Source of the DNA: Vibrio injensis | GTDB taxonomy: Bacteria; Pseudomonadota; Gammaproteobacteria; Enterobacterales; Vibrionaceae | Assembly: GCF_001895205.1 (NCBI RefSeq) | Contig: NZ_BDJF01000006.1 | Span: 507,581 to 571,580 of the forward strand | Direction: 5' to 3' | Length of the DNA: 64,000 nt | Shown here: piece by piece, positions 20,159 through 30,920 of the stretch | Layout: the number at the start of each line of letters is the position of its first letter | Numbering within the stretch: the stretch's first letter is position 1 | Position numbers and translations under genes: made by a program | Notes under the pieces: model-generated | The model's database searches: none | Told to the model about the DNA's origin: nothing | Seen by the model: only the letters and a program-made list of their open reading frames with translations

Positions 20159-21289
20159 TCAACCTACCAAGGCAAGCAATACTCCAGCAGCAACGGCTGA
20201 ACCTAATACCCCTGCCACATTCGGCCCCATCGCATGCATTAATAAAAAGTTTTGCGGATTGGCTTCTAAGCCGACTTTATTCACCACTCGAGCAGCCATT
20301 GGTACCGCAGAAACACCAGCGGCACCGATCAGAGGATTAATGTCTTCTTTAGAAAATTTATTGAGTAATTTCGCCATCAATACACCGCCAGCAGTACCAA
20401 TACTGAAAGCAACGGCACCAAGCAATAATATTCCCAGCGTCGAGACATTGAGAAACTTGTCCGCTTGCAGTTGAGAACCGACTCCCAAACCTAAGAAGAT
20501 AGTCACAATATTAATCAGCTCATTTTGTGCCGTTTTCGATAATCGCTCAACAACTCCCGCTTCACGCATTAAATTACCTAAACAGAACATACCAACCAAG
20601 GGGGTCGCTGCCGGAAGAAATAAGATTGCCATCAACAACACTAACAATGGAAAGATCATTTTTTCCAGTTTACTGACAGGGCGAAGCTGAGCCATCTTAA
20701 TTTGACGCTCTTTTTCCGTAGTCAATGCTCTCATGATTGGCGGCTGAATGATCGGCACCAGCGCCATATAGCTATAAGCAGCAACAGCAACCGCCCCCAA
20801 TAAATCAGGAGAGAGTTTACTGGTCAGAAAAATCGCGGTTGGGCCATCAGCCCCACCGATGATCGAAATCGAAGCAGCATCCGCCATGGTAAAACTGATC
20901 CCTGGCACATAATTGAGTAAAATCGCACCAAATAAGGTGGCAAAAATCCCAAACTGCGCCGCAGCACCCAGCCATAACGTTTTCGGGTTAGCAATTAAAG
21001 CACCAAAATCGGTCATGGCTCCTACGCCAAGGAAGATCAACAACGGGAAAATACCTGACGCAATACCTATGTGATAAACGTAGTAAAGCAATCCACCGGG
21101 GTCGGTAAAACCAGCATTAGGAATGTTGGCTAAAATCGCTCCAAAACCAATCGGCAGCAATAATAACGGCTCAAATCCTTTGCCAATGGCTAAAAATAGC
21201 AATCCCACACCAACCAAAATCATGATTAATTGGCTGAGTTCAAAATTAGCAATCCCAGTTTCATTCCATAGAGTTAACAATCCGTCCAT
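20159..21289 (-). CDS. oadB: Oxaloacetate decarboxylase beta subunit (Na+ pump) OadB
   Basis: A 376-aa polytopic membrane protein (nine or more helices) with the OadB/GcdB motifs [10 protein letters not shown] near residue 145 and Gly-Ala-Ala-Gly-Val-Ser-Ala-Val-Pro near 325. It decarboxylates carboxybiotin and couples this to Na+ export. It is last in oadGAB, 10 nt after oadA, with AGGGG before the ATG. Confidence 0.95.
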   Translation of the reverse strand: MDGLLTLWNETGIANFELSQLIMILVGVGLLFLAIGKGFEPLLLLPIGFGAILANIPNAGFTDPGGLLYYVYHIGIASGIFPLLIFLGVGAMTDFGALIANPKTLWLGAAAQFGIFATLFGAILLNYVPGISFTMADAASISIIGGADGPTAIFLTSKLSPDLLGAVAVAAYSYMALVPIIQPPIMRALTTEKERQIKMAQLRPVSKLEKMIFPLLVLLMAILFLPAATPLVGMFCLGNLMREAGVVERLSKTAQNELINIVTIFLGLGVGSQLQADKFLNVSTLGILLLGAVAFSIGTAGGVLMAKLLNKFSKEDINPLIGAAGVSAVPMAARVVNKVGLEANPQNFLLMHAMGPNVAGVLGSAVAAGVLLALVG

Positions 21290-21299
21290 GTGATAACCC

Positions 21300-23081
21300 C
21301 TATGCCAGACTTAAGATTGGCGTACCAACGGAGACAGCATCACCTTCTTTGACATGTAGTGCTTGGACGACACCATTACGTGCAGCACGCACTTCCGTCT
21401 CCATTTTCATTGCTTCTAAAATCACCAATACATCACCTTCAACCACTTCGCACCCTGGTTGAACTTGAACTTTAAAGATATTGCCAGCGAGCGGTGCTGG
21501 CACAGCTTCTACGGTTGATACTGAAGCTACCGCAACGTGAGGCAAAGCTTGAGCGGCGACAGAAGTCAATTCTCCCTGAGGGCCCACCTCCACTTGATAA
21601 ATTTGACCGTCAACCTTAACGCTGTAAGTCTCAACACCTTTTTGCGCGACACTCGTCTGTCGATTTTCTGTCGGTACAGAGGATTGAGGCGCAAGATTAG
21701 GTGCGGGTTCAAATGCTGAAGCATCACCTCGGTGTTTTAAAAACTTCAAACCAACCTGCGGGAAAAGGGCATAAGTTAGTACATCATCAACGGCTTGCTC
21801 AGCAAGAGAAATCCCTTCAATTTTGGCCTTCTCTAATAATTCGCTCGTTAAGTTAACCATCTCTGCTTGTAAAAGGTCCGCAGGACGACAGGTGATAGGT
21901 GACTCACCTGCGAGTACTTTTTGCTGTAACTCATGATTAACCTCGGCAGGTGTCGCGCCATACTCGCCCTTCAAAACACCAGCCGTTTCTTTGGTAATAC
22001 TTTTATAACGCTCACCTGTTAAAACGTTAATCACCGCTTGTGTACCGACAATCTGTGAGGTAGGCGTAACCAAAGGAATATAACCGAGATCATGGCGCAC
22101 TCTCGGGATCTCTTGCAGAACTTCATCAAGACGATCAGCCGCTCCTTGCTCTTTTAACTGGCTCTCCATATTGGTCAACATACCACCAGGTACCTGAGCA
22201 ATCAGGATTCGTGAATCAACCCCTTTTAACTGCCCCTCAAATTGAGCGTACTTTTTACGTACTTCACGGAAATAGGCAGCAATTGGCGCTAATTGCTCAA
22301 GACTCAGTTGTGTATCACGCTCTGTCCCTTGCAGCATCGCAACGACGGTTTCCGTTGGCGTATGACCATAGGTTTGACTCATCGACGAAATCGCGGTATC
22401 CAGAATATCTACCCCAGCTTCAACCGCTTTAATCGCGGTTGCCGTCGACAGCCCAGTGGTTGCATGACAATGCAAGGCTAGAGGCACTGCGCAAGACGCC
22501 TTAATCCGCGAAATCAGTTCTTCCGCTTCATAAGGTTTAAGTAGCCCAGACATATCTTTAATGCACAAAGAGTGGCAGCCGAGATCTTCTAAACGTTTCG
22601 CAAGATCGACCCAAGTCTGAGTATTGTGAACTGGGCTAGTAGTGTAAGAAAGTGTCCCCTGAGCATGAGCACCAACATCGATCGTTGCTTTTACTGCTTG
22701 TTGAAAATTACGTACATCGTTCATCGCATCAAAAATACGAAATACATCCATGCCATTGGCATGAGCGCGTTCTACAAATTTGGCGACAACATCATCGGCA
22801 TAATGACGATACCCTAATAAATTTTGGCCGCGTAACAACATCTGCATCGGCGTATTGGGCATCGCTTGTTTTAATGCCCGTAAACGATGCCAAGGGTCCT
22901 CACCGAGAAAACGAATGCACGCATCAAATGTCGCTCCACCCCATGTTTCCAGTGACCAATAGCCGATCTTATCTAACTCTGCCGCAATCGGCAGCATATC
23001 TTCCAAGCGCATACGAGTCGCAAATAATGACTGATGTGCATCACGTAGGACCACATCGGTGATAGCAAGTGGTTTAGACAT
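21300..23081 (-). CDS. oadA: Oxaloacetate decarboxylase alpha subunit (biotin-containing) OadA
   Basis: A 593-aa protein with an N-terminal carboxyltransferase TIM barrel ([10 protein letters not shown] near residue 14; metal-binding His-Cys-His near 203), an association domain, a flexible linker, and a C-terminal biotinyl domain with Glu-Ala-Met-Lys559-Met. It transfers CO2 from oxaloacetate to biotin. The AAAAGGAG site is strong. oadG lies 28 nt upstream. The complex links citrate/oxaloacetate fermentation to a sodium gradient. Confidence 0.97.
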   Translation of the reverse strand: MSKPLAITDVVLRDAHQSLFATRMRLEDMLPIAAELDKIGYWSLETWGGATFDACIRFLGEDPWHRLRALKQAMPNTPMQMLLRGQNLLGYRHYADDVVAKFVERAHANGMDVFRIFDAMNDVRNFQQAVKATIDVGAHAQGTLSYTTSPVHNTQTWVDLAKRLEDLGCHSLCIKDMSGLLKPYEAEELISRIKASCAVPLALHCHATTGLSTATAIKAVEAGVDILDTAISSMSQTYGHTPTETVVAMLQGTERDTQLSLEQLAPIAAYFREVRKKYAQFEGQLKGVDSRILIAQVPGGMLTNMESQLKEQGAADRLDEVLQEIPRVRHDLGYIPLVTPTSQIVGTQAVINVLTGERYKSITKETAGVLKGEYGATPAEVNHELQQKVLAGESPITCRPADLLQAEMVNLTSELLEKAKIEGISLAEQAVDDVLTYALFPQVGLKFLKHRGDASAFEPAPNLAPQSSVPTENRQTSVAQKGVETYSVKVDGQIYQVEVGPQGELTSVAAQALPHVAVASVSTVEAVPAPLAGNIFKVQVQPGCEVVEGDVLVILEAMKMETEVRAARNGVVQALHVKEGDAVSVGTPILSLA

Positions 23082-23109
23082 GCTGATTAACTCCTTTTAA
23101 TTCTTACAA

Positions 23110-23361
23110 TTAGACTGCTGAATGTCGGTATTGATGTACCGCGGCAGAAATGGCCGCCACAACCTGAGGATTTGCAGTCGTGGCTGAAGGGATACGGTTA
23201 TGGGCTGGGACAGGCTTCGCTTCTGGTAGTGCCTCATCGGGGAGACATTTGGACATCAGTCGAACCAGATAGACCAAAATAGTTAAAAAAACAAATACTA
23301 CCGCCATTCCTGTACCCATTAAGGTTGCGGCATCGATAAGCAGGCTTCCAATATCAATCAT
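23110..23361 (-). CDS. oadG: Oxaloacetate decarboxylase gamma subunit OadG
   Basis: An 83-aa protein with one N-terminal membrane helix (about 12-33) and a cytoplasmic Pro/Ala/His-rich tail, the OadG layout. It assembles the alpha and beta subunits, and its C-terminus binds Zn2+ in characterised pumps. The ATG at 23359-23361 has AAGGAAG upstream; an earlier in-frame start at 23382 is possible but unnecessary. Confidence 0.9.
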   Translation of the reverse strand: MIDIGSLLIDAATLMGTGMAVVFVFLTILVYLVRLMSKCLPDEALPEAKPVPAHNRIPSATTANPQVVAAISAAVHQYRHSAV

Positions 23362-23790
23362 GTTGCTTCCTTTCTCTGTCATCCTGACAATCTGCTTGAG
23401 AAATTACATTGACGGCTACAGCGTCTTGGCCTCACTTAGAACATTATCATTGGTGATAAAAATGCCTATCAGCGATTGAGATGACTTACTCAAAGCTTAG
23501 ATAAAAGCGAGGTCAGCAGGGATTATCTCGACTGGCGAAAAATTGTCAATTTGCTTTAAACATCTTTGACCAAATCGGGGCATGTAAGTCATAGAAGCGT
23601 CACATGAATCACATAAACGAGTGTAATATTGGCTAAATAAGAGCAGAGATTATATTCAAAATAGCAAGTTTGGTGAGTTTTGATACTCCGACAAACGATA
23701 TTGCCATTAATTGCAAAAAGCATTTATTGAAAACAAAGACTTGTAAATTAAAACAACAAAAAATGTTAATGAAAAGTTAAATCAAGGGAA
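23362..23790 (-). other. Upstream region of oadGAB
   Basis: About 430 bp between oadG and the tRNA-cluster terminator, AT-rich towards the tRNA side. No ORF, RNA gene or repeat is convincing. The oad promoter must lie here; I could not place its boxes with confidence. Confidence 0.4.
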
Positions 23791-23816
23791 ATAAAAAACC
23801 CCGCCTAAGCGAGGTT
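23791..23816 (-). terminator. Terminator of the tRNA cluster
   Basis: On the minus strand AACCTCGC pairs with GCGGGGTT (one G-U pair) and is followed by TTTTTTAT. It lies 9 nt past the CCA end of the last tRNA-Arg. Confidence 0.85.
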
Positions 23817-23824
23817 CTTATAAA

Positions 23825-23901
23825 TGGCGCGCTCAGGAGGATTCGAACCTCCGACCGCCTGGTTCGTAGCCAGGTACTCTATCCAGCTGAGCTATGAGCG
23901 C
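23825..23901 (-). tRNA. tRNA-Arg (ACG), copy 4 of the cluster
   Basis: 77 nt with encoded CCA. Acceptor GCGCTCA/TGAGCGC, D arm GCTCAGCTGGATAGAGT, anticodon loop CTACGAA and TTCGAAT T-loop. The ACG anticodon (read as ICG after TadA editing) decodes CGU/CGC/CGA. Discriminator base is G. Same acceptor stem as the copy at 24079-24155. Confidence 0.97.
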
Positions 23902-23968
23902 GCAGATGTTTTATCTATTCATTCACACCACTAGTGAAGAAAAGAATCGGTGATCACTCACCGTAATA

Positions 23969-24045
23969 TGGCGCGTCCTGGAGGATTCGAACCTCCGACC
24001 GCCTGGTTCGTAGCCAGGTACTCTATCCAGCTGAGCTAAGGACGC
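23969..24045 (-). tRNA. tRNA-Arg (ACG), copy 3
   Basis: 77 nt, CCA encoded, anticodon ACG. The acceptor stem is GCGTCCT/AGGACGC, unlike the neighbouring copies with GCGCTCA/TGAGCGC, although the rest of the tRNA is the same. Both stem strands changed together, so it is a functional variant. Confidence 0.97.
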
Positions 24046-24078
24046 AAGGCTAATGATTGACATCACTAGTTTAAAATA

Positions 24079-24155
24079 TGGCGCGCTCAGGAGGATTCGA
24101 ACCTCCGACCGCCTGGTTCGTAGCCAGGTACTCTATCCAGCTGAGCTATGAGCGC
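24079..24155 (-). tRNA. tRNA-Arg (ACG), copy 2
   Basis: 77 nt, CCA encoded, anticodon ACG, acceptor stem GCGCTCA/TGAGCGC. Body identical by eye to the copy at 23825-23901. Confidence 0.97.
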
Positions 24156-24220
24156 GCAAGAGTGATTTTCATCACTAACTATTTCTTTTAAAACAAAAAT
24201 GTTGACCTCAGGTCAACAAA

Positions 24221-24313
24221 TGGCGATGAGGGAGGGATTCGAACCCTCGATACGGCTACAAACCGTATACTCCCTTAGCAGGGGAGCGCCTTCAGCCTCT
24301 CGGCCACCTCACC
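24221..24313 (-). tRNA. tRNA-Ser (GCT), copy 2
   Basis: 93 nt class II tRNA with a long variable arm (TACGG...CCGTA), acceptor GGTGAGG/CCTCATC with a G-U pair, anticodon GCT, CCA encoded. Decodes AGC/AGU. Repeats the copy at 24465-24557. Confidence 0.97.
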
Positions 24314-24338
24314 ACATATTTATACTCTAAAAGAAATA

Positions 24339-24415
24339 TGGCGCGTCCTGGAGGATTCGAACCTCCGACCGCCTGGTTCGTAGCCAGGTACTCTATCCAG
24401 CTGAGCTAAGGACGC
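24339..24415 (-). tRNA. tRNA-Arg (ACG), copy 1
   Basis: 77 nt, CCA encoded, anticodon ACG, acceptor stem GCGTCCT/AGGACGC as in the copy at 23969-24045. Lies between the two tRNA-Ser genes. Confidence 0.97.
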
Positions 24416-24464
24416 GCTGTCACTTATTTCTACAAATTTCTTCATCTAAACAAGCGCCACAAGA

Positions 24465-24557
24465 TGGCGATGAGGGAGGGATTCGAACCCTCGATACGGC
24501 TACAAACCGTATACTCCCTTAGCAGGGGAGCGCCTTCAGCCTCTCGGCCACCTCACC
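24465..24557 (-). tRNA. tRNA-Ser (GCT), copy 1 (first gene of the cluster)
   Basis: 93 nt class II tRNA, anticodon GCT, long variable arm, CCA encoded. First in transcription order of Ser-Arg-Ser-Arg-Arg-Arg, about 220 nt after the csrA terminator. Confidence 0.97.
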
Positions 24558-24775
24558 GTCTTGCGGAGGCACATATTACGATTTACCCAAAATATGTCAA
24601 ACACTTTCTTGGTAAAAAAAACAAAAACCACATCAACCGTTGGCAATTTAACCAAAGCGTTGAGAATTTGCACTTTAGAAAAAGTATAGGTAAAAACAAA
24701 CACCTAAATAATCTCGCACACGACTTATCACACAGACACTCAAAATGCGCTATCTCGACTGTCATGGCGGTAAAT

Positions 24776-24808
24776 AAAAAACCAGAAAGGCTGACAATCG
24801 TCAGCCTT
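24776..24808 (-). terminator. Terminator of csrA
   Basis: AAGGCTGAC-GATT-GTCAGCCTT, a 9-bp perfect stem, followed on the minus strand by a T-rich TCTGGTTTTTTA, 15 nt past the csrA stop. Confidence 0.85.
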
Positions 24809-24822
24809 CCTCAGTTCAGTAA

Positions 24823-25020
24823 TTAGTAATTGCCAGTCGTGGCGTTACCATTACCTTTTTCAGCTTGAATGCGCATGTAGATTTCTTCACGGTGCACAGA
24901 CACCTCTTTCGGAGCATTCACACCAATACGAACTTGGTTACCTTTTACGCCCAGAACTGTTACGGTTACTTCATCACCGATCATCAGTGTTTCGCCAACG
25001 CGGCGAGTCAAAATTAGCAT
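24823..25020 (-). CDS. csrA: Carbon storage regulator CsrA
   Basis: A 65-aa protein beginning [20 protein letters not shown] with the conserved Val-Ser-Val-His-Arg-Glu-Glu-Ile RNA-binding segment (residues 40-47). A dimer that binds GGA in mRNA leaders and controls carbon flux, motility and, in Vibrio, quorum-sensing output. It is antagonised by Csr sRNAs, none of which is seen here. It lies between lysC and the Ser/Arg tRNA cluster. Confidence 0.98.
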   Translation of the reverse strand: MLILTRRVGETLMIGDEVTVTVLGVKGNQVRIGVNAPKEVSVHREEIYMRIQAEKGNGNATTGNY

Positions 25021-25110
25021 TCTTTGCTCCTTGAGTATTCTCTGTATTATCTTGCAACAACACTATTATCTACTAAAAGTTATATTTTCGTAAACTCTAT
25101 ACTCTCTAAA

Positions 25111-26298
25111 TCAGCCTAAAAAGGCTTGTTTAGCCTGAAACTGCAATAAAGTATCCGAATGAATATAAGCTTCGTGCAAAATATTAGCCGCACTATCAAC
25201 CTTGTCCGGCGCAAGCATTAACATTAACGAGTGTGAGGTGTGAGATACATAATGCACATTAATACCGTTCTCGGCCAACAATGTGCAGGCATGCTCCATC
25301 AAAGCAGGGGCTTGCAAACCAACTGTCGTGAGTAAACTCACCTGCTCACTATTACGGATTTTATCGTGGAACACCAGATCCAACTTAGCATAAGCATCGC
25401 GTTTTATGACCACACCTGCCCATTCTGTCTCCTCGATCACATTCCAAAGTTCAATCGCTAGCATCTGACACTGTTTAATTAAACCAGCTAAGCTGTCATG
25501 AGGAACGGTGACTAAAGCCATATCGCGTTGTATCGCTACGCCACAGACTCTTTGTGTACCGACTTCCCCTTTAATTAAACTGCCATGATTAACATCGAAC
25601 GTTGATAACACTCGTAAAGGCACTTGATGCTTCCATGCATATTGCACGCAAGGTAAATGCAACACTTTAGCGCCTTTACGCGCCATCTCTTCCATAGATG
25701 GGAAATCTATCACGTCTAGCTTTTTGGCTGTAGGCACCACTCGTGGATCACAAGTGTACACACCATCAACATCCGTGAATATTTGACACTCATCAGCTCT
25801 CAGTGCTCCAGCGAGTGTTACTGCACTCGTATCGGAGCCTCCTCGCCCTAAAGTGGTGATATCCCCATTGTCATTAATACCTTGAAAACCTGCCACTATC
25901 ACAATCTGATCTTGCTCTAATAGCTCAGTAATCGTTTGAGTATCAATGTTCTTAATCGTTGCGTCATTGTGTTGATTATCCGTCACAATCTTCGCCTGAG
26001 CTCCGGTTAGTGAGCGAGCAGCATACCCTAACTTATTTAAGGTCATCGCCAACAGTGCCATCGACACTTGCTCACCAGCAGAGAGCAAAACATCAAGTTC
26101 TCGAGCAGTAGGAACGCTATCGATTTGTTGGGCGAGACCCAATAAACGATTAGTTTCTCCTGACATTGCCGAAACGACAACGACAACTTGATTACCATCA
26201 TTCTTCGCTTTAATGATGTGTTCGGCTACGGTATACATTCTTTCGATTGAACCAACCGACGTTCCGCCGAACTTTTGCACGATAAGGGGCTTTTTCAC
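25111..26298 (-). CDS. lysC: Aspartate kinase (monofunctional)
   Basis: A 395-aa protein with an N-terminal amino-acid kinase domain (Gln-Lys-Phe-Gly-Gly-Thr-Ser-Val-Gly at 8-16; Gly-Arg-Gly-Gly-Ser-Asp-Thr-Ser-Ala near 153) and two C-terminal ACT domains for feedback inhibition. It phosphorylates aspartate, the first step to Lys, Met, Thr and ectoine. The start codon is GTG. The gene name follows common usage; family length fits the single-function class, not the bifunctional ThrA/MetL enzymes. Confidence 0.92.
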   Translation of the reverse strand: MKKPLIVQKFGGTSVGSIERMYTVAEHIIKAKNDGNQVVVVVSAMSGETNRLLGLAQQIDSVPTARELDVLLSAGEQVSMALLAMTLNKLGYAARSLTGAQAKIVTDNQHNDATIKNIDTQTITELLEQDQIVIVAGFQGINDNGDITTLGRGGSDTSAVTLAGALRADECQIFTDVDGVYTCDPRVVPTAKKLDVIDFPSMEEMARKGAKVLHLPCVQYAWKHQVPLRVLSTFDVNHGSLIKGEVGTQRVCGVAIQRDMALVTVPHDSLAGLIKQCQMLAIELWNVIEETEWAGVVIKRDAYAKLDLVFHDKIRNSEQVSLLTTVGLQAPALMEHACTLLAENGINVHYVSHTSHSLMLMLAPDKVDSAANILHEAYIHSDTLLQFQAKQAFLG

Positions 26299-26473
26299 CA
26301 GTATTCACCTTCCCAAGACCAAAGTCTCATTAGGTTCAAACAATATCATAATCAACCAGTACACTAATCAACCTATTGATTATTTGTTTGAAGAGTATAA
26401 ACAACAAAACCAAGTGAGTAATTGGTTACGGTTAAAATAACGTCAATTACACCACTTGGTTAACCAGATAAAG

Positions 26474-26508
26474 TTACGCTCAATCAAAAAAACAGTGATT
26501 GAGCGTAA
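26474..26508 (-). terminator. Hairpin downstream of alaS, probable terminator
   Basis: A perfect 13-bp inverted repeat (TTACGCTCAATCA / TGATTGAGCGTAA) with a 9-nt loop starts 12 nt past the alaS stop. The T-tract on the minus strand is poor (CTTTAT), so termination is probable but not certain. Confidence 0.6.
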
Positions 26509-26520
26509 GTTATCATTATT

Positions 26521-29103
26521 TTATAGACGCTCAGCAATCCAAGCGTCTACTGACTCTAAAGCCAATGGCAGTGCTTGTGCGTCACTTCCCCCAGCTTGAG
26601 CCATATCAGGACGACCACCACCCTTGCCACCAACTTGCTGAGCAACGAGGTTAACCAGCTCACCGGCTTTGACTTTGGCGGTCAGATCGTTAGTTACGCC
26701 AGCAATTAAACCAACTTTGTCGTCAGCTACATTGCCAAGTAAAATAATACCACTACCCAATTGGTTTTTAAGTTCATCCACCATGCCACGTAAGGCTTTA
26801 TTATCAGCGCCATTCAATTGCGCCACGAGGACTTTAACACCCGCGATTAATTTAACCTGATCGATCAAGCTAACACTCGCTTGTGAAGCAAGTTTATCTT
26901 TCAGTTGCTGGATTTCTTTTTCCAATTGCTTAGTTTTTTGCACCGCTTCCGATAATTTCTCTTCGTACTTGTGCTGCTGAGTATCCAGTGCATCCAGTGC
27001 GGCTTCACCCGTTACGGCTTCGATACGACGGATCCCTGCCGCAATTCCTCCTTCAGAGAGAATCTTAAATAGGCCAATATCGCCAGTATGTGACGCATGA
27101 ATACCACCGCATAATTCAGTCGAGAAATCACCCATCGACAAGACACGCACTTGTTCATCGTATTTCTCGCCAAACAGCGCCATCGCGCCTTTTTGCTTGG
27201 CTGACTCGATGTCCATCACATGAGTTTCAATTACATGATTTAAACGAATTTGCGCATTAACTAAACGTTCAACTTGCTTAATTTCTGCTGCGGTCATCGC
27301 TTCTAAATGAGAGAAATCGAAACGCAAATTTTCGGCTCTAACCAGTGAGCCTTTTTGCGTCACATGCTCACCGAGCACTTGACGTAAAGCGGCGTGCAAT
27401 AAGTGGGTCGCTGAGTGATTGAGTGAGATCGCATTGCGACGTTTTTCATCCACCAAGGCTTCTACATGATCGCTACTTGCTAATACACCTTCTTGCATCA
27501 CACCATAATGGGCAATGGCATTACCCAATTTCTGGGTATCTTCTACTTTAAACACACCCGAAGCGGTTCTCAGTAAGCCAGCATCACCGCATTGACCACC
27601 GGATTCAGCATAAAACGGCGTCGTTTCCAAAACCACAATCGCTTTATCACCCGCGGATAGCGCCGAAACTTCTTGTCCATCGACAAACAAGGCAGATACC
27701 GGACTCATTTGCTGGGTCGCGCTATAACCACAAAATTCCGTTTCTCCATCAACCTTAATCAGGCTGTTGTAATCGGTGCCAAAATTGCCTGCATCGCGCG
27801 CGCGCTGACGCTGCTCTTCCATCGCAGCTTCAAAGCCTTCTTCATCAATTGTGAAACCACGCTCACGCGCGACATCATTGGTTAAATCCGCAGGGAAGCC
27901 GTAAGTATCATAGAGTTTGAATACGGTTTCACCATCTAAAACCGAACCTTTAACCGCATCCAATGCATCGTTGAGAATCGCCATACCGCGCTCTAATGTA
28001 CGACCAAAGTTTTCTTCTTCGATACGCAGTACTTTTTCCACTAAGGCGTGCTGTTTCTTAAGCTCTTCGCCAGCGCTGCCCATTACCTCGGCTAACGGTG
28101 CTACGAGTTTATGGAAGAAAGCTCCTTGTGCTCCTAATTTGTTACCATGACGAACTGCACGGCGAATGATGCGGCGCAGCACATAACCACGACCTTCATT
28201 CGACGGCATCACACCATCCACGATCAAAAAGGCACAAGAGCGAATATGGTCAGCGACAACACGTAATGATTGATTAGTGAGATCTTGGTAACCAATAACG
28301 TCTGCTGCGGCTTTGATTAACGTTTGGAAGACGTCAATCTCATAGTTGGAATGAACCCCCTGAGTGATCGCCGAAATACGCTCGATACCCATTCCGGTGT
28401 CAACCGAAGGCTTAGGCAATGGTTCCATTTTTCCGTCAGCGTGGCGATTAAACTGCATAAAGACCACGTTCCAGATTTCAATAAATCGATCGCCATCTTC
28501 TTCAGCTGAACCTGGAGGACCACCCCAAATATGCTCACCATGATCGTAGAAAATTTCCGTGCAAGGGCCACAAGGTCCTGTATCACCCATTTGCCAGAAG
28601 TTATCCGACTCGTAAGCTTTACCACCAGGCTTATCGCCAATACGAATAATACGATCTTGGGGAATACCAATCTTCTGATGCCAAATATCAAACGCTTCAT
28701 CGTCGGTTTGATAAACGGTGACCAATAGACGCTCTTTAGGAAGCTTAACCACTTCGGTTAAAAACTCCCACGCATACTGAATGGCATCTTCTTTGAAATA
28801 ATCGCCAAAACTGAAGTTGCCTAGCATTTCAAAAAAAGTGTGGTGACGAGCAGTAAAGCCAACGTTTTCTAGATCGTTGTGTTTACCACCAGCACGAACG
28901 CAGCGCTGAGCTGTCGTAGCGCGAGTATAGGCGCGTTTTTCTAGGCCTAAAAAGCAGTCTTTAAATTGGTTCATCCCAGCATTGGTGAATAGCAGGGTCG
29001 GATCGTTTGCAGGCACCAATGACGAACTGTCAACGATTTGGTGTCCTTTACTTTCAAAGAATGAGAGGAACGCGCGGCGAACCTCATCGGTGCTCATAAA
29101 CAT
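26521..29103 (-). CDS. alaS: Alanine-tRNA ligase
   Basis: An 860-aa class II synthetase: N-terminal aminoacylation domain (Phe-Thr-Asn-Ala-Gly-Met-Asn-Gln-Phe near residue 35), editing domain with His-Ser-Ala-Thr-His (about 570) and Cys-Gly-Gly-Ile-His (about 670), coiled coil (about 715-750), and C-Ala domain with the Gly-Gly-Lys-Gly-Gly-Gly-Arg-Pro motif near 835. Full length, with no defect seen. It follows recX in the usual recA-recX-alaS order. Confidence 0.98.
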   Translation of the reverse strand: MFMSTDEVRRAFLSFFESKGHQIVDSSSLVPANDPTLLFTNAGMNQFKDCFLGLEKRAYTRATTAQRCVRAGGKHNDLENVGFTARHHTFFEMLGNFSFGDYFKEDAIQYAWEFLTEVVKLPKERLLVTVYQTDDEAFDIWHQKIGIPQDRIIRIGDKPGGKAYESDNFWQMGDTGPCGPCTEIFYDHGEHIWGGPPGSAEEDGDRFIEIWNVVFMQFNRHADGKMEPLPKPSVDTGMGIERISAITQGVHSNYEIDVFQTLIKAAADVIGYQDLTNQSLRVVADHIRSCAFLIVDGVMPSNEGRGYVLRRIIRRAVRHGNKLGAQGAFFHKLVAPLAEVMGSAGEELKKQHALVEKVLRIEEENFGRTLERGMAILNDALDAVKGSVLDGETVFKLYDTYGFPADLTNDVARERGFTIDEEGFEAAMEEQRQRARDAGNFGTDYNSLIKVDGETEFCGYSATQQMSPVSALFVDGQEVSALSAGDKAIVVLETTPFYAESGGQCGDAGLLRTASGVFKVEDTQKLGNAIAHYGVMQEGVLASSDHVEALVDEKRRNAISLNHSATHLLHAALRQVLGEHVTQKGSLVRAENLRFDFSHLEAMTAAEIKQVERLVNAQIRLNHVIETHVMDIESAKQKGAMALFGEKYDEQVRVLSMGDFSTELCGGIHASHTGDIGLFKILSEGGIAAGIRRIEAVTGEAALDALDTQQHKYEEKLSEAVQKTKQLEKEIQQLKDKLASQASVSLIDQVKLIAGVKVLVAQLNGADNKALRGMVDELKNQLGSGIILLGNVADDKVGLIAGVTNDLTAKVKAGELVNLVAQQVGGKGGGRPDMAQAGGSDAQALPLALESVDAWIAERL

Positions 29104-29234
29104 GCAGCTCTTCCTGAATAACTCAAGTTAGAATTTTGCGTATTGTAAAGCATGGATAAGGCTTCGCCTAGTTTTCTTAAATAAAAGCCGCTAATGGTGA
29201 TAGAAAAGAAGCGTGATAGACAGTTATATAGCGT

Positions 29235-29735
29235 TTAGTTCATCTCTTCTTGATCATTCAAAGCGTAGTGAATCTGTTCAAAACTGAAACCTCGAGACTG
29301 TAAAAATCGCACCCGCTTTGCCTGTTCTTTGGCTTCAAGCGCAGCTTGGGCTTTAAACTTTTTTTCTGCTAGCTGCTTGGCAAGTTGAAACCAATCGGGA
29401 TCAAGCTGCTGTAACGCGGTATTGACCAGATCATCGGCAACTCGATTTTGCTGCAATAACTGACGAATTCTCCGCTCACCATGGCCTTTGTTCATGCCTT
29501 GGCGAATGGCACTCAAAGCGTAACGTAAATCATCAAGATAACCGTATTCTCGACAAGAATTCATCACAGGTTGTACCTCCTCATGATTAAACCCTTTGAG
29601 GAGTAACTTTTGCAGCAATTCATATTCACTGTGATCTCGACGAGACAATATCCGCAAAGCCGTTTCTTTAGGAGAACTAACGGCTAAAGCATTTTGATGT
29701 CGATGGGGAGAACGCGAGGATAAAGGAGAATGCAT
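29235..29735 (-). CDS. recX: Regulatory protein RecX
   Basis: A 166-aa protein with the RecX helical-repeat pattern (Ala-Leu-Arg-Ile-Leu-Ser-Arg-Arg-Asp-His-Ser near residue 27; Tyr-Gly-Tyr-Leu-Asp-Asp near 62). It binds RecA filaments and limits recombinase and co-protease activity. The start at 29735 is preferred over the in-frame ATG at 29765. The latter lies inside the recA terminator stem, and 29735 has GGAG 8 nt upstream. Expression probably depends on readthrough from recA. Confidence 0.9.
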   Translation of the reverse strand: MHSPLSSRSPHRHQNALAVSSPKETALRILSRRDHSEYELLQKLLLKGFNHEEVQPVMNSCREYGYLDDLRYALSAIRQGMNKGHGERRIRQLLQQNRVADDLVNTALQQLDPDWFQLAKQLAEKKFKAQAALEAKEQAKRVRFLQSRGFSFEQIHYALNDQEEMN

Positions 29736-29748
29736 CGTTTTCGCTCCA

Positions 29749-29775
29749 ATAAGAAAGCCCTGCACAGCAGGGCTT
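29749..29775 (-). terminator. Terminator between recA and recX
   Basis: AAGCCCTGC-TGT-GCAGGGCTT, a 9-bp perfect stem, is followed by TCTT on the minus strand. It lies 21 nt past the recA stop. In E. coli a similar terminator lets only a small fraction of recA transcripts reach recX. Confidence 0.8.
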
Positions 29776-29796
29776 AAAGAGTAGTCAGGCGTTAGA

Positions 29797-30846
29797 TTAT
29801 AACTCTTCTTCCTGTTCAGGAATCACGCCAAATTCAGGCTCATCGAGCGGAACTTGTTCAGGGCTGAGTAACATCTCACGCAATTTGCTATCAATCGCCT
29901 TGCTGGCTTCAGGATGCTCACGCAAGAACTTACAAGCATTGGCTTTACCTTGGCCGATTTTATCGCCATTGTAACTGTACCAAGCACCGGATTTTTCAAT
30001 CAGCTTATGTTTAACCCCTAAATCGACCAACTCACCCTCACGGTTAAATCCTTGTCCATACATGATTTGAGTATTGGCTTCTTTAAACGGAGCTGCGATT
30101 TTATTTTTAACGACTTTAATGCGGGTTTCATTACCAACCACTTCTTCGCCTTCTTTAATCGCGCCAGTACGGCGAATATCTAATCGAACAGAGGCATAGA
30201 ACTTCAGAGCATTACCACCGGTTGTGGTTTCTGGGTTGCCAAACATCACGCCAATTTTCATCCGAATTTGGTTGATGAAAATACACATACAGTTCGACTG
30301 CTTCAAGTTACCCGTCAGCTTACGCATCGCTTGAGAAAGCATACGGGCTTGTAGCCCCATGTGGCTATCACCCATTTCACCTTCGATTTCTGCTTTTGGT
30401 GTTAGCGCAGCAACAGAGTCAACAACGATGACATCGACGGCACCTGAACGCGCTAGTGCATCACAAATCTCTAATGCTTGCTCACCAGTATCAGGCTGAG
30501 AGACGAGTAAATCGTTGATTTTCACACCCAGTTTCTGAGCATAAATAGGATCAAGAGCGTGTTCAGCATCAATAAACGCACAGGTTTTACCTTCACGTTG
30601 TGCAGAAGCAATTAACTCAAGAGTTAAGGTTGTTTTACCCGAAGATTCAGGACCATAAACTTCAACAATCCGCCCCATTGGTAAACCGCCGGCACCCAAT
30701 GCGATGTCAAGAGAAAGAGAACCGGTTGAAATCGTCTCTACATCCATAGTACGGTTATCACCGAGCAGCATGATAGAGCCTTTACCGAATTGCTTTTCAA
30801 TTTGACCGAGCGCTGCGGCTAAGGCTTTTTGTTTATTCTCGTCCAT
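29797..30846 (-). CDS. recA: Recombinase RecA
   Basis: A 349-aa protein with Walker A Gly65-Pro-Glu-Ser-Ser-Gly-Lys-Thr-Thr73, Walker B (Val-Ile-Val-Val-Asp-Ser near 144), the Gln-Ile-Arg-Met-Lys-Ile-Gly L1 region near 195, the L2 region [10 protein letters not shown], and an acidic C-terminal tail (Glu-Gln-Glu-Glu-Glu-Leu). It drives strand exchange and SOS induction. A LexA box sits between its promoter elements. Confidence 0.99.
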   Translation of the reverse strand: MDENKQKALAAALGQIEKQFGKGSIMLLGDNRTMDVETISTGSLSLDIALGAGGLPMGRIVEVYGPESSGKTTLTLELIASAQREGKTCAFIDAEHALDPIYAQKLGVKINDLLVSQPDTGEQALEICDALARSGAVDVIVVDSVAALTPKAEIEGEMGDSHMGLQARMLSQAMRKLTGNLKQSNCMCIFINQIRMKIGVMFGNPETTTGGNALKFYASVRLDIRRTGAIKEGEEVVGNETRIKVVKNKIAAPFKEANTQIMYGQGFNREGELVDLGVKHKLIEKSGAWYSYNGDKIGQGKANACKFLREHPEASKAIDSKLREMLLSPEQVPLDEPEFGVIPEQEEEL

Positions 30847-30920
30847 TACTTTCTCCAGACTGTCACCTTGCGGTGAAAAGTTTCGCGATTGAGTGCGACG
30901 TTATCGTCAACTTGCTACTT

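Noticed and set aside
24464..24826. 120-aa plus-strand ORF
   Set aside because: It runs antisense through tRNA-Ser and the csrA terminator; no family resemblance.
26299..26473. Lysine riboswitch upstream of lysC
   Set aside because: The leader is short and I could not find the conserved lysine-riboswitch core; only a distant inverted AACCAAGTG/CACTTGGTT pair is visible.
29235..29765. 176-aa form of RecX
   Set aside because: Its ATG lies in the recA terminator stem; the ATG at 29735 has a ribosome-binding site.
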